DNA of 54,566 nucleotides, from contig CANDIF010000008.1 in NCBI GenBank assembly GCA_947384775.1, positions 1 through 54,566 on the forward strand, given 5' to 3'. Made by a program: the position numbers and the translations under genes. A model generated the notes under the pieces. That model had not been told where the DNA came from, ran no database searches, and worked only from the letters and a program-made list of their open reading frames with translations. Shown here piece after piece: positions 9,206 to 19,126 of the stretch. Numbering within the stretch: the stretch's first letter is position 1; each line of letters starts with the position of its first letter. This stretch comes from an uncultured Clostridium sp. (lineage in GTDB: Bacteria; Bacillota; Clostridia; TANB77; CAG-508).

Positions 9206-10546
9206 ATGAACAAAATCTTAATTGCAAACAGAGGAGAAATTGCTGTTAGAATAATAAGAGCATGTAAAGAAATGAATATAAAAACAGTTGCAGTTTATTC
9301 AGAAGTAGATAAAGATGCAATGCATACACACTTGGCAGATGAAGCAGTTTGCATAGGACCGGCACCTGCAGATAAAAGTTACTTAAATTTAAAGAACATA
9401 ATAGAAGCTGCCAATATAACTTGTAGTGATAGTATTCACCCAGGTTTTGGCTTTGTATCTGAAAATAGTAAATTCGCAAAAATTTGTGAAGAATCAAATA
9501 TAAAATTTATAGGACCATCATATAAAGTAATGGAACTAATGGGAAATAAATCAAATGCAAAGGCATTGATGAAAACAGCTGGAGTTCCAGTAATTCCAGG
9601 GTCAGACGGAAAACTAAAAAGCATAGAAGAAGCAAGACAAATAGCTAAAAAAATAGGATATCCTGTACTTCTTAAAGCAAGTGCTGGAGGCGGAGGAAAA
9701 GGAATACGTAGAGTAAATTCAGAAGAGGAACTAGCGACAAATTATAATATTGTAAAAAGAGAAGCAAAAGCAGCATTTTTTGATGATGAAATATATATGG
9801 AAAAATTAATTGAAAATCCAAGACATATAGAAGTTCAAATTTTAGCAGATGAATATGGAAATGTTGTACATTTAGGAGAAAGAGATTGTACAATACAGAG
9901 AAAAAATCAAAAAATATTAGAAGAAAGCCCTTCAATGGCAATAGATAATAAATTAAGAGCAAAAATGGGAGAAATTGCAATAAAGGCAGCAAAAGCAGCA
10001 AATTACACTAACGCAGGAACAATAGAATTTTTATTAGACAACAATAAAAATTTCTATTTTATGGAAATGAATACAAGAATACAAGTAGAACACCCGATAA
10101 CTGAAATGAATACAGGGATTGATATTGTAAAAGAACAAATAAAAATTTCAGCAGGAGAAAAATTAGATTTTAAAAAGAAAAATATAAATATAGAAGGACA
10201 CTCAATTGAATGTAGAATTAATGCTGAAAATCCAAGCAAAAATTTTATGCCATGTCCTGGTAAGATAACAGAACTAAACTTTCCTGGTGGAAATGGAATA
10301 AGAATAGATACTGCAATATATGAAGGATATACAATACCCGCAAATTATGATTCTATGATAGCAAAGATAATAGTACATGGTACATCAAGAAATGAAGCAA
10401 TTGCTAAAATGAAACGTTCATTAGAAGAATTAGTAATAGATGGTGTAAATACTAATAGAGATTTTTTATTTGAAATAATAAGAAATCCAGATTTTATAAG
10501 AGGTAATTATGATACATCGTTTATAGATTCAATAATTCATAAATAG
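9206..10546 (+). CDS. accC: Biotin carboxylase subunit of acetyl-CoA carboxylase
   Basis: AccC uses ATP and bicarbonate to carboxylate the biotin on AccB. The 446-residue protein begins NKILIANRGEIAVRIIRAC, has the ATP-grasp glycine loop KASAGGGGKGIRRV near residue 157, ERDCTIQRKNQK near residue 226 and the catalytic EMNTRIQVEHPITE near residue 286. Length is standard. It is the fourth of the fab/acc genes after fabF and has a GAAGGGAAGAAG ribosome site. Confidence 0.97.
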   Translation: MNKILIANRGEIAVRIIRACKEMNIKTVAVYSEVDKDAMHTHLADEAVCIGPAPADKSYLNLKNIIEAANITCSDSIHPGFGFVSENSKFAKICEESNIKFIGPSYKVMELMGNKSNAKALMKTAGVPVIPGSDGKLKSIEEARQIAKKIGYPVLLKASAGGGGKGIRRVNSEEELATNYNIVKREAKAAFFDDEIYMEKLIENPRHIEVQILADEYGNVVHLGERDCTIQRKNQKILEESPSMAIDNKLRAKMGEIAIKAAKAANYTNAGTIEFLLDNNKNFYFMEMNTRIQVEHPITEMNTGIDIVKEQIKISAGEKLDFKKKNINIEGHSIECRINAENPSKNFMPCPGKITELNFPGGNGIRIDTAIYEGYTIPANYDSMIAKIIVHGTSRNEAIAKMKRSLEELVIDGVNTNRDFLFEIIRNPDFIRGNYDTSFIDSIIHK

Positions 10547-10573
10547 TTATAATTCACATATGTTCTGTGAAAT

Positions 10574-10656
10574 CCGCTCCATCTTTCTGAATGTTCGATT
10601 TTTTAAATTTTAATACAGTTGTTTAAAATTTAAAAAATGAACATTCACATGGAGCT
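10574..10656 (+). repeat. Intergenic hairpin element, copy 5
   Basis: Begins CCGCTCCATCTTTCTGAATG and ends CATTCACATGGAGCT. Relative to copy 3 the GGATG has become GAATG, and the opposite arm has changed from CATCC to CATTC, a compensatory change that keeps the pair. It lies between accC and accD. Confidence 0.85.
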
Positions 10657-10693
10657 GCATAGTGCAATTGTATATATAGAGGAGAGTTAAAAG

Positions 10694-11554
10694 ATGGTAG
10701 TTGATAAAATTAAAAAACGTACAAATCCTAATATAAAGAAAAATAAGAAAATAGATATTAAAGGTGATAAATGGATTAAGTGTGATAATTGTAAGGAGAT
10801 TTTATATAAAGATACAATAAAAGAAAACGATAATATATGTCCATTATGTAATCATTACTTCAGAATATCAAGTAAAATTAGAATAGAACAAGTTGTAGAT
10901 AAAAATACTTTCAAGGAATTTGAACAAAATATAGAGACTGTAAACCCATTAAAATCAAAAGAATATAAAGAAAAATTAAAAAATTTAAGAAATAAAACTG
11001 GACTTGAAGAAGCTGTAAAATGTGGAACTGGCAAAATTAATGGAAATGATGCAGTTATTTGTATAATGGAAAGTAGCTTTTTCATGGGAAGTATGGGGAC
11101 TGTAGTAGGAGAAAAAATAACATATTCGATAGAACAAGCAATTAAACTAAAAATACCATTAATTATTTTCTCAGTATCTGGTGGAGCAAGAATGCAAGAA
11201 GGAATAATGTCATTAATGCAGATGGCAAAAACATCAGCAGCGTTAACGAAACTAGATGAAGCAGGATTATTATATATATCAGTGTTAACAGATCCAACAT
11301 ATGGGGGAGTTACAGCAAGTTTTGCAATGCTGGGAGATATTATTTTAGCAGAACCTAGAGCGATGATAGGTTTTGCAGGACCAAGAGTAATCGAACAAAC
11401 TATAAAGGAAGAACTTCCAGAAGGATTTCAAACAGCAGAATTTTTACTAGAACATGGATTTATAGATAAAATAGTAAAAAGGGAAGATATGAAAGAAGTT
11501 TTAGCTAAATTAATAGAATGGCATAAAGGTGGTGACAAAAATGAAAAAAAATGA
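10694..11554 (+). CDS. accD: Acetyl-CoA carboxylase carboxyltransferase, beta subunit
   Basis: AccD and AccA form the carboxyltransferase that makes malonyl-CoA. The 286-residue protein has an N-terminal four-cysteine zinc finger (CDNC near residue 31 and CPLC near residue 50), then the crotonase-like fold with [16 protein letters not shown] near residue 173 and [13 protein letters not shown] near residue 200. It overlaps accA by 14 bases, consistent with coupled synthesis of the two subunits. Confidence 0.96.
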   Translation: MVVDKIKKRTNPNIKKNKKIDIKGDKWIKCDNCKEILYKDTIKENDNICPLCNHYFRISSKIRIEQVVDKNTFKEFEQNIETVNPLKSKEYKEKLKNLRNKTGLEEAVKCGTGKINGNDAVICIMESSFFMGSMGTVVGEKITYSIEQAIKLKIPLIIFSVSGGARMQEGIMSLMQMAKTSAALTKLDEAGLLYISVLTDPTYGGVTASFAMLGDIILAEPRAMIGFAGPRVIEQTIKEELPEGFQTAEFLLEHGFIDKIVKREDMKEVLAKLIEWHKGGDKNEKK

Positions 11555-12326
11555 AGCATGGCAGAAGGTAGAAATAGCAAGAACCCCAGAAAGAAAAACT
11601 TCGTTAGATTATATTGAAAAAATATTTGATGAATTTATAGAACTCCACGGAGATAGATGCTTTGGAGACGACAAAGCGATGGTATGTGGAATTGCAAATA
11701 TCGGAAAACAACCATATACAATTATTGCAGAACAAAAAGGTAGAAATACTAAAGAAAATATAGAACGAAACTTTGGTATGCCTAATCCAGAAAGTTATAG
11801 AAAAGCAATTAGATTTATGAAACAAGCAGAAAAATTTAACAGACCAATAATAACATTCATAGATACAAAAGGTGCGTATCCAGGAATTGGAGCAGAAGAA
11901 AGAGGTCAGGGAGAAGCAATTGCAAAAAGCATGTTTGAAATGGCAAAATTAAAGGTTCCAGTGATAGCAGTAGTAATTGGAGAAGGCTCAAGTGGAGGAG
12001 CTTTGGCAATAAGTGTTGCAAATAAAATTTTGATGTTAGAAAATTCAATATATTCAATACTATCTCCAGAAGGATATGCAAGTATATTATGGAAAGATGC
12101 AAGTAGAGCAAAAGAAGCAGCAGAAGTAATGAGACTTACTGCTAGGGATTTATATGATTTAAAAGTAATAGATAAAATAATAAAAGAAACAGATGGATTT
12201 GGAGAAACAGTATGCAGATTAAAAAGGGAGATAAAAAAGAACATTAAGGAAATGCAAGAAAAGTCAAAAGAAGAAATTGCAGAAGAAAGATATCAAAAGT
12301 TTAGAAACATGGGAGAGTATGTGTAG
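11541..12326 (+). CDS. accA: Acetyl-CoA carboxylase carboxyltransferase, alpha subunit
   Basis: The partner of AccD in the carboxyltransferase. The 261-residue protein begins [19 protein letters not shown], a family hallmark. It contains [14 protein letters not shown], then [19 protein letters not shown] near residue 100 and [11 protein letters not shown] near residue 140. The frame opens with GTG codons at 11529 and 11532, but AAAGGTGG at 11526-11533 favours the ATG at 11541. Confidence 0.96.
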   Translation: MKKNEAWQKVEIARTPERKTSLDYIEKIFDEFIELHGDRCFGDDKAMVCGIANIGKQPYTIIAEQKGRNTKENIERNFGMPNPESYRKAIRFMKQAEKFNRPIITFIDTKGAYPGIGAEERGQGEAIAKSMFEMAKLKVPVIAVVIGEGSSGGALAISVANKILMLENSIYSILSPEGYASILWKDASRAKEAAEVMRLTARDLYDLKVIDKIIKETDGFGETVCRLKREIKKNIKEMQEKSKEEIAEERYQKFRNMGEYV

Positions 12327-12373
12327 GGGTAACTGCCCTCAGAGACTCAAAAAATATGGAGGTAAAATATAAT

Positions 12374-13147
12374 ATGATTTTAGAAAATAAAAAAATTTTG
12401 ATAATGGGAATTAGAAATAAGTGGAGTATTGCTTTTGGTATAGCAAAAGCTGCTTACGAAAATGGTGCTAAGTTAATTTTTACATATATGGGAGAAGATA
12501 ATAAAGATAAAATAGAGGAACTTATAAAAGAGTTTAAAGGTGCTAAAGCATATGTTTGCAATGGTGCTTCAGAAGATGCTGTTGTAAGAGAGACTTTCGA
12601 AAAAATAAAAAAGGAAAATGGAAAAGTAGATGGAATAGTACATGCAATAGCACATGCAAACACAGAAGATTTACACAATGATTTTATATATACAAGTAGA
12701 GAAGGATTTAATCATGCAAATGATGTAAGTGCATATTCATTTGTATTAGTAGCAAGAATGGCAAAAGAATTAGATATGTTAAATGAAAAAGCAAGTTTAG
12801 TAACATTAACATATCATGGCTCAACAAAGGTTCTAGAAGGTTATAATGTGATGGGAGTAGCAAAAGCTGCTTTAGAAGCAAGTGTACGTTATTTAGCAGA
12901 AAATTTAGGAAAAGAAGATATGAGAGTAAATGCTGTATCAGCAGGGCCAATAAAAACATTATCAGCAAAAGGAATAAAGAATTTCAGTTCGATTTTAGAT
13001 GTAATTGAAGAAAAAGCACCACTTCATAGAAATGTTACAATAGAGCAAGTGGGGAATGTGGCAACATTTTTACTTAGCAGTATGTCTGATGCGATTACTG
13101 GTCAAGTAATTTATGCAGATAGCGGTTATAACATAATGGGAATCTAA
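12374..13147 (+). CDS. fabI: Enoyl-ACP reductase, FabI type
   Basis: FabI performs the last reduction of each elongation cycle with NAD(P)H. The short-chain-dehydrogenase protein has a FabI-style cofactor loop (GIRNKWSIAFGIAKA near residue 12), VHAIAHANTEDL near residue 90, and the FabI Tyr-x6-Lys pair in GYNVMGVAK near residue 160. Clostridia more often use the flavoprotein FabK. The frame extends to an ATG at 12356, but that codon overlaps the GGAGG site, so the ATG at 12374 (257 residues) is preferred. It closes the fatty acid cluster. Confidence 0.9.
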   Translation: MILENKKILIMGIRNKWSIAFGIAKAAYENGAKLIFTYMGEDNKDKIEELIKEFKGAKAYVCNGASEDAVVRETFEKIKKENGKVDGIVHAIAHANTEDLHNDFIYTSREGFNHANDVSAYSFVLVARMAKELDMLNEKASLVTLTYHGSTKVLEGYNVMGVAKAALEASVRYLAENLGKEDMRVNAVSAGPIKTLSAKGIKNFSSILDVIEEKAPLHRNVTIEQVGNVATFLLSSMSDAITGQVIYADSGYNIMGI

Positions 13148-13173
13148 AATTTATTAATATTTATAGTTGTTAC

Positions 13174-13349
13174 AAACACATATAATAAAATTATTCAGCT
13201 CAGTTGTCTCCTTCGTGTTCACAGAAGTTCTAATTATCTTTTATGGCACCATTTCAATGTAAAATTGAACTATTTCCATAAAATCTAATGAGAACTTCTA
13301 TGTTCCACTATGTCGAACTCCTCACTTCATAATTTTATTATATGTGTTT
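13174..13349 (+). repeat. Long nested palindrome, MITE-like element
   Basis: A 176-base element with outer inverted repeats AAACACATATAATAAAATTAT and its complement, at 13174-13194 and 13329-13349. Nested inside, AGAAGTTCTAATTATCTTTT pairs imperfectly with AAAATCTAATGAGAACTTCT, and the centre TTCAATGTAAAATTGAA closes the hairpin. It contains no coding frame. The structure suggests a non-autonomous mobile element or a long structured RNA. No second copy is seen in the window. Confidence 0.7.
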
Positions 13350-13386
13350 TAATAATATAGAATTTGTAAAAAATTATAAATTTTGT

Positions 13387-13414
13387 TTGACTTAATTTCA
13401 AAATCTGATATAAT
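13387..13414 (+). promoter_or_regulatory. Sigma-A promoter for tex
   Basis: TTGACT at 13387-13392 and a perfect TATAAT at 13409-13414 are separated by 16 bases. tex begins 31 bases downstream. Confidence 0.75.
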
Positions 13415-13444
13415 TTTCTCTAGATTAAGAAAGGTAGGAAACAT

Positions 13445-15592
13445 ATGGATAAAATTATTAGTACAATTGCATTCGAGTTAGGAATAAAGGAAGTTCAAGT
13501 TAAAAATACTATCAATTTAATTGATGAAGGTAATACAATTCCTTTCATTGCTCGTTATAGAAAAGAAGTAACTGGTGGATTAAGTGATGAAATTTTAAGA
13601 GATTTGGGAGAAAGACTTACATATCTAAGAAATTTAGAGGCAAGAAAGGAAGATGTTAAAAGAATTATAGATGAACAAGGAAAACTTACAGATGAAATTG
13701 TGGAATCTTTAGAAAAAGCTATGACAATGGCTGAAGTTGAAGATATTTATAGACCATATAAACAAAAAAAGAAGACAAGAGCAACTATAGCTAAAGCTAA
13801 AGGACTAGAGCCATTAGCAGATATTATTTATGCACAAAAAGAAACTACTCCAATTGAACAAATTGCAGAAAAGTTTATAGATACAGAAAAGGGAGTAGAA
13901 ACCATAGAAGAAGCTATAAATGGTGCGAAGGATATAATTGCAGAAAATATTTCAGATGTACCAGAATATAGAAAAGAGATAAAAAGATTGTGCTATGTGT
14001 ACAGTAAAATTGTAACTAAAAATGCCAAAAATGAAAAGTCAAATTATGAGATGTATTATAAGTTTGAGGAAGAAATAAAGAAAATTCCAAGTCATAGAAT
14101 ATTAGCTATAAATAGAGGGGAGAAAGAGGAATTTCTAAAGGTAGCAATAGAAAAACCTTATGAGAAAATATATAATCATTTAAGAAAAAATGTTGTAAAA
14201 GGAGAAACTCAGTTTACAACTATATTAGAGGAAACTATAGAAGATAGCTATAAGAGACTAATAGAACCATCAATTGAAAGAGAAATAAGAGCAGATTTAA
14301 CTGAAAAGGCAGAAGAACAGGCAATTAAAGTTTTCGGAAAAAATGCGAAACAATTATTATTAATTGCACCAATTAGAGGAATAACAGTAATGGGATTTGA
14401 CCCTGCATATAGAACAGGTTGCAAAATTGCTGTAATAGATGATACTGGTAAAGTTTTAGATATTGCAACAGTGTATCCTACAGAGCCGCAAAATGATGTA
14501 GAAGGTGCTAAAAAGATATTAAAGAATTTGATTGCAAAACATAAAGTAAATATGATAGCAATAGGAAATGGAACAGCTTCAAGAGAGTCTGAAAAGTTTG
14601 TTTCAGATATGATAAAAGAAATTTCAGAGACTATTTATTATACAATAGTAAGCGAAGCAGGAGCGTCAGTATATTCTGCATCAAAACTTGCAACAGAAGA
14701 ATATCCAGATATAAATGTATCAATAAGAGGTGCAATATCAATTGCAAGAAGGTTACAAGATCCGCTTGCTGAATTAGTAAAAATAGATCCTAAATCAATA
14801 GGGGTTGGACAGTATCAACATGATGTAGATCAAAAAAAATTATCAGAAAATCTTACAGGTGTAGTAGAAGATGCGGTTAATAGTGTAGGTGTTGATATAA
14901 ACACAGCAACTCCTTCATTACTATCATATGTTTCGGGAATCAATAAAAATATTGCAAAAAACATAGTAGCATATAGAGATGAGAATGGAAAATTGAAAGA
15001 AAGAAAAGAACTTTTGAAAGTACCAAAGTTAGGAAAAGCAACATTTGAGCAATGTGCAGGATTTATACGAATATTTGGTGGAAAAAATCCATTAGAAATA
15101 ACAGGAGTGCATCCAGAGAGCTACTCAAAAGCAGAGCAACTATTAGAAATGATAGGAGAAACAACAAAGGATTTATTAGATAAAGAAAAATTAGAGACAA
15201 TAAGAGAAAAACTAGTTAGAGTTAATATTGAAAAAACAGCAAAAGAATTAGAAATAGGAGAGTTAACACTAAAAGATATTATAGATGATTTATCAAAACC
15301 AGGAAGAGACCCTAGAGAAGAAATGCCAAAACCAATATTAAGAACAGATATACTGAAAATAGAAGATTTACAAGAAGGAATGACTTTAACAGGAACAGTA
15401 AGAAATGTAATTGACTTTGGAGCATTTGTAGATATAGGAATAAAGCATGATGGACTAGTTCATATTTCTGAATTAAGTGAAGATTATGTAAGAAATCCAT
15501 CAGATGTAGTATCAGTAGGAGATATTGTAAAAGTTAAAGTAATAGGAATTGATTTAGAAAGACAAAAAGTCAAATTAAGTATGAAAATATAA
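13445..15592 (+). CDS. tex: Tex family RNA-binding transcription accessory protein
   Basis: Tex is a conserved cytoplasmic nucleic-acid-binding protein linked to transcription and RNA turnover. The 715-residue protein has the N-terminal Tex helical region (GNTIPFIARYRKEVTGGLSD near residue 29) and a YqgF-like RNase H fold (GFDPAYRTGCKIAV near residue 317). Helix-hairpin-helix motifs follow (VSGINKNIAKNIVAYRDENG near residue 498). A C-terminal S1 domain at about 645-715 contains FGAFVDIGIKHDGLVHISEL. Length is standard. It has its own promoter and AAAGGTAGG ribosome site. Confidence 0.95.
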   Translation: MDKIISTIAFELGIKEVQVKNTINLIDEGNTIPFIARYRKEVTGGLSDEILRDLGERLTYLRNLEARKEDVKRIIDEQGKLTDEIVESLEKAMTMAEVEDIYRPYKQKKKTRATIAKAKGLEPLADIIYAQKETTPIEQIAEKFIDTEKGVETIEEAINGAKDIIAENISDVPEYRKEIKRLCYVYSKIVTKNAKNEKSNYEMYYKFEEEIKKIPSHRILAINRGEKEEFLKVAIEKPYEKIYNHLRKNVVKGETQFTTILEETIEDSYKRLIEPSIEREIRADLTEKAEEQAIKVFGKNAKQLLLIAPIRGITVMGFDPAYRTGCKIAVIDDTGKVLDIATVYPTEPQNDVEGAKKILKNLIAKHKVNMIAIGNGTASRESEKFVSDMIKEISETIYYTIVSEAGASVYSASKLATEEYPDINVSIRGAISIARRLQDPLAELVKIDPKSIGVGQYQHDVDQKKLSENLTGVVEDAVNSVGVDINTATPSLLSYVSGINKNIAKNIVAYRDENGKLKERKELLKVPKLGKATFEQCAGFIRIFGGKNPLEITGVHPESYSKAEQLLEMIGETTKDLLDKEKLETIREKLVRVNIEKTAKELEIGELTLKDIIDDLSKPGRDPREEMPKPILRTDILKIEDLQEGMTLTGTVRNVIDFGAFVDIGIKHDGLVHISELSEDYVRNPSDVVSVGDIVKVKVIGIDLERQKVKLSMKI

Positions 15593-15608
15593 ATAATGAA
15601 AATTGATA

Positions 15609-15625
15609 TGTCGAGTTTTGTCGAA
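15609..15625 (+). promoter_or_regulatory. Tandem Spo0A-box-like sites
   Basis: TGTCGAG (15609-15615) and TGTCGAA (15619-15625) match the 0A-box core TGTCGAA with a 10-base period, one helical turn. They lie about 30 bases upstream of the -35 of the next gene. Binding by Spo0A is inference. Confidence 0.4.
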
Positions 15626-15654
15626 TAATGCAAAAACATGAAACACGATTTTTC

Positions 15655-15683
15655 TTGATTTTACAGCGTATATAGTGTATTAT
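15655..15683 (+). promoter_or_regulatory. Sigma-A-like promoter
   Basis: TTGATT at 15655-15660 and TATTAT at 15678-15683 are 17 bases apart, directly upstream of the small gene at 15730. Confidence 0.6.
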
Positions 15684-15729
15684 ATATAAAGTTAAATTCT
15701 TAAAAAGTTTCAAGAAAGGAGTCATTATT

Positions 15730-16071
15730 TTGAGAGTATTAGGTACATACTATGGGGCTACTTTATTAAACGAAAACACTTTAGAGGAAACTAATATGAA
15801 AAACAAAATCGAATTAGAATACTATGCAACAGAAAAATCAGTATGCATCAAATCTAAAAAAGAAATTTATTATGGAATATCAATTGTCAAAAAGGAATAT
15901 TGTAAAAGTAATATAAAATTTGAAAAATATACAGTAGAAAAAATTTCAACAAACAAAAGAAGAATTAAAGATATTATGAAAATATTAAAAAGTTGTAAAG
16001 TTACACCAATAGCACTAGAAGATGTTTTAAACGATTTAATGAAGCAAAATATGTGCAAAATTGCATGTTAA
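15730..16071 (+). CDS. Small protein of unknown function, 113 residues
   Basis: I do not recognise this protein with confidence. It resembles small clostridial proteins of the DUF6514 type, notably in the YYGISIVKKEY segment near residue 47. It starts with TTG behind a good AAGGAGT site. It is basic, soluble and mostly beta in the first half, then helical (RRIKDIMKILKSCKVTP). It has its own promoter, possible Spo0A boxes upstream and a terminator downstream, so it is a single-gene unit. Confidence 0.75.
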   Translation: MRVLGTYYGATLLNENTLEETNMKNKIELEYYATEKSVCIKSKKEIYYGISIVKKEYCKSNIKFEKYTVEKISTNKRRIKDIMKILKSCKVTPIALEDVLNDLMKQNMCKIAC

Positions 16072-16074
16072 AGG

Positions 16075-16106
16075 GGAGATAAAATAAAAATTATCTTCTT
16101 TTTATT
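16075..16106 (+). terminator. Rho-independent terminator
   Basis: GGAGATAA pairs with TTATCTTC (one G-U pair) across an 8-base A-rich loop and is followed by TTTTTATTT. Confidence 0.7.
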
Positions 16107-16258
16107 TAGCAATAAAAAGGAAATCCACGCGTAGCTTATATAGTGTAAAGAGATTAAATTATTGAGCAATATATTTAATTATAATCTATTTACTTTTTTA
16201 GTAGATTATTATAAAATGTATTTTAATATATTATTAATTATTTACAGTTGATTGATGA

Positions 16259-16342
16259 AACCCATTATATCTTGCTGGATTTTGGATTTTTCATGTTCTA
16301 CTAAAGCACACATTAAAAAATACAAAATTCACGTTGGAACTA
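16259..16342 (+). repeat. Intergenic hairpin element, copy 6 (degenerate)
   Basis: ATCTTGCTGGAT and CACGTTGGAACT correspond to the conserved ends, but the outer CCGCTCC is lost. The interior resembles copy 1. It occupies much of the 345-base gap before the ATPase gene. A further fragment resembling a lone right end (AAATCCACGCGTAGCT) lies at about 16120-16137. Confidence 0.65.
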
Positions 16343-16416
16343 CTTGAATAACAATTAAATAAATCAATTGCAAATTGTAATAATAAATTCAGAATAAGAG
16401 GAGGAGTAATTTTAAA

Positions 16417-19122
16417 TTGGAGAATTGGTTTAATTTAAGTATAGATGAGACAAAGAAGAAATTAGATACAGACTACGATTTTGGAATTACACAAGAAGAA
16501 GTAGAGTTAAGACGACAGAAGTATGGATTAAATGAATTAGAAGCAAAAAGGAAGAAAAGTATTATCATTAAATTTTTAGAGCAATTTAAAGATTTTATGA
16601 TAATTGTTTTAATAATTTCGGCAATTGTTTCTGGTGTTGTTGGAGTTATGCAAGAAGGAATTTCAGGAATTACAGATACAATAATCATATTAATAGTAGT
16701 AATAGTTAATGCAATAATAGGTGTAATGCAAGAAAACAAAGCAGAAAAATCATTAGAAGCTTTGCAGAAACTAAGTAGTCATGTTGCTAAAGTTATGAGA
16801 AATGGAAAGCTAGAAGTAATTCCATCAAGGGAGCTTGTACCAGGAGATATAGTATTACTTGAAACGGGAGACTATATACCAGCAGATTTGAGAGTTGTGG
16901 AATCAGTAAATTTAAAATCACAAGAATCAGCATTAACAGGTGAATCTGTTCCAGTAGAGAAAACTGCAGAGAAGATTACAGATGAAAAAGTGGGCATAGG
17001 TGATAGAGTAAATATGCTATTTTCATCAAGCCTAGTTACATATGGTAGAGGTAAAGCAGTTGTTGTTGAGACTGGAATGAATACAGAAGTAGGTAAAATA
17101 GCAAATATTATAAATTCAGCTGAAGAGAATACAACACCATTACAAAAGAAGTTAGATAAATTAGGAAAAACTCTAGGGATAGTAGCTTTGATAATTTGTA
17201 TTATAATATTTATAGTGGGACTAGCATATGGAAAAGAAGCAATTGCAATGTTTATGACAGCAGTTAGTTTAGCAGTTGCAGCAATACCAGAAGGATTGCC
17301 AGCAGTTTCAACAATTGTTTTAGCAATAGGTGTGCAGAGAATGGTAAAAAGAAATGCAATAGTAAAAAAATTACCAGCAGTTGAGACGTTAGGAAGTGCA
17401 ACAGTTATATGTTCAGACAAAACAGGAACATTAACACAAAACAAAATGACAGTAGAAAAGATATATTATAATAACAAATTAATAGATTTAAAAGAATTTA
17501 AAAGAGATTTAGCAGATACTGATTTAAATAAGTTAGTACATAGTGCAATGCTATGTAATGATACAAAAATATCAGAAAATAACGAACTTGCAGGAGATCC
17601 AACAGAAACAGCACTTGTAGATTTTGGGTTGAACCTAGATTATGAAACACCAATATATGGACAGTATCCAAGAGTTGATGAAATTCCATTTGACTCAGAT
17701 AGAAAGTTAATGACAACAGTTCACGAAGCAGAAAATGGTAAATATATAGTTTATACAAAAGGTGGAGTAGACGAATTACTAGCAAGATGTAACAGATATT
17801 TATTAGAAAGAAATATAAAAGAAGATTTAGAGACCTTCAAGAAAGACATTAAGAGAAACAATGAAGAAATGGCAACACACGCACTAAGAGTTTTAGCAAT
17901 GGCATATAAAGAATTAGATCACAAGCCTTCAAAAGAAGAGATGAAGACTATTGAATCAGAATTAATATACATAGGAATGGTAGGTATGATAGACCCGCCA
18001 AGACTAGAAGTAAAAGATGCAATAGATAAGTGTAAATCAGCAGGAATAAAAACAGTAATGATTACAGGAGACCATAAAATAACAGCAATAGCAATAGCAA
18101 AATCATTGGGAATTTTGCAAAGCGAAGAAGAGGCAATAACAGGACTAGAACTTGAAGAAATGACTCAAGAAGAATTAACTAAGAATGTAAGAAAATATTC
18201 TGTTTATGCGAGAGTATCTCCAGAACATAAAGTAAGAATAGTAAAGGCATGGAAAGAAAATGGAGAGACTGTTGCAATGACTGGGGATGGTGTAAATGAT
18301 GCTCCATCACTAAAAATAGCAGACATTGGTTGTGCAATGGGAGTAGTTGGAACGGATGTTGCAAAAGAAGCAGCAGATGTAATTTTAACAGATGATAACT
18401 TTGCAACAGTAGTATCAGCAGTAGAAGAGGGTAGACGTATATATGATAATATATTAAAGGCAATACAATTTTTATTATCAAGCAATATAGGAGAAATAGT
18501 AACACTATTTTTAGCAATATTAATAACACCTATTTTATCAAATAAATTTGGAATAGATATAGGACTTATTGAAATGTTATTACCAATACATTTATTATGG
18601 GTAAATTTAGTAACAGACGCTTTACCAGCATTAGCATTAGCTGTTGACCCAGCAAATCCAGATGTAATGAAAAGAAAGCCATTGAAGCATGATAAAGGAA
18701 TATTTACCAAAGGAATGACATGGAGGATTGTATATCAAGGAATAATGATAGGGTTATTAACACTAATAGCATTTATTGTAGGATTAGGTACAGAAGGTGT
18801 AGACCAAGAAACTAAGGTTAGAATAGGCCAAACAATGGCATTTTATGTATTAGCACTTTCTGAATTAGTACATGTATTTAATATAAGAAATAATCATAAA
18901 TCAATATTTAAAACAAATATATTTAACAATGGAAAATTAATACTTGCAAATCTCGTATCAGCAGCATTAATGTTTGTAATATTACTAACAGAGCCATTAA
19001 GAGAAATATTTAATTTAGAATTACTACCAGTAGAGCATATATTTGAAATAGTTATATTAGTACTTTCTCCAATTGTTATAGTAGAATTATTTAAATTATT
19101 GAAGATAAATGGAAAGGATTAG
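16417..19122 (+). CDS. Cation-transporting P-type ATPase, Ca2+ type
   Basis: An integral membrane pump that uses ATP to export a cation, probably Ca2+. The 901-residue protein has the N-terminal cation-ATPase domain (LNELEAKRKK near residue 40), an actuator TGES motif (ALTGESVPVEK near residue 172), the M4 motif AAIPEGLPAVSTIVLAIG near residue 288 and the phosphorylation site SDKTGTLTQNKMTVE near residue 335. The hinge TGDGVNDAPSLK lies near residue 625 and NLVTDALPALALA in M6. PEGL in M4 and NxxTD in M6 are SERCA/PMCA-type calcium-site features. It starts with TTG behind AGAGGAGGAG. Confidence 0.92.
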   Translation: MENWFNLSIDETKKKLDTDYDFGITQEEVELRRQKYGLNELEAKRKKSIIIKFLEQFKDFMIIVLIISAIVSGVVGVMQEGISGITDTIIILIVVIVNAIIGVMQENKAEKSLEALQKLSSHVAKVMRNGKLEVIPSRELVPGDIVLLETGDYIPADLRVVESVNLKSQESALTGESVPVEKTAEKITDEKVGIGDRVNMLFSSSLVTYGRGKAVVVETGMNTEVGKIANIINSAEENTTPLQKKLDKLGKTLGIVALIICIIIFIVGLAYGKEAIAMFMTAVSLAVAAIPEGLPAVSTIVLAIGVQRMVKRNAIVKKLPAVETLGSATVICSDKTGTLTQNKMTVEKIYYNNKLIDLKEFKRDLADTDLNKLVHSAMLCNDTKISENNELAGDPTETALVDFGLNLDYETPIYGQYPRVDEIPFDSDRKLMTTVHEAENGKYIVYTKGGVDELLARCNRYLLERNIKEDLETFKKDIKRNNEEMATHALRVLAMAYKELDHKPSKEEMKTIESELIYIGMVGMIDPPRLEVKDAIDKCKSAGIKTVMITGDHKITAIAIAKSLGILQSEEEAITGLELEEMTQEELTKNVRKYSVYARVSPEHKVRIVKAWKENGETVAMTGDGVNDAPSLKIADIGCAMGVVGTDVAKEAADVILTDDNFATVVSAVEEGRRIYDNILKAIQFLLSSNIGEIVTLFLAILITPILSNKFGIDIGLIEMLLPIHLLWVNLVTDALPALALAVDPANPDVMKRKPLKHDKGIFTKGMTWRIVYQGIMIGLLTLIAFIVGLGTEGVDQETKVRIGQTMAFYVLALSELVHVFNIRNNHKSIFKTNIFNNGKLILANLVSAALMFVILLTEPLREIFNLELLPVEHIFEIVILVLSPIVIVELFKLLKINGKD

Positions 19123-19126
19123 AAAA

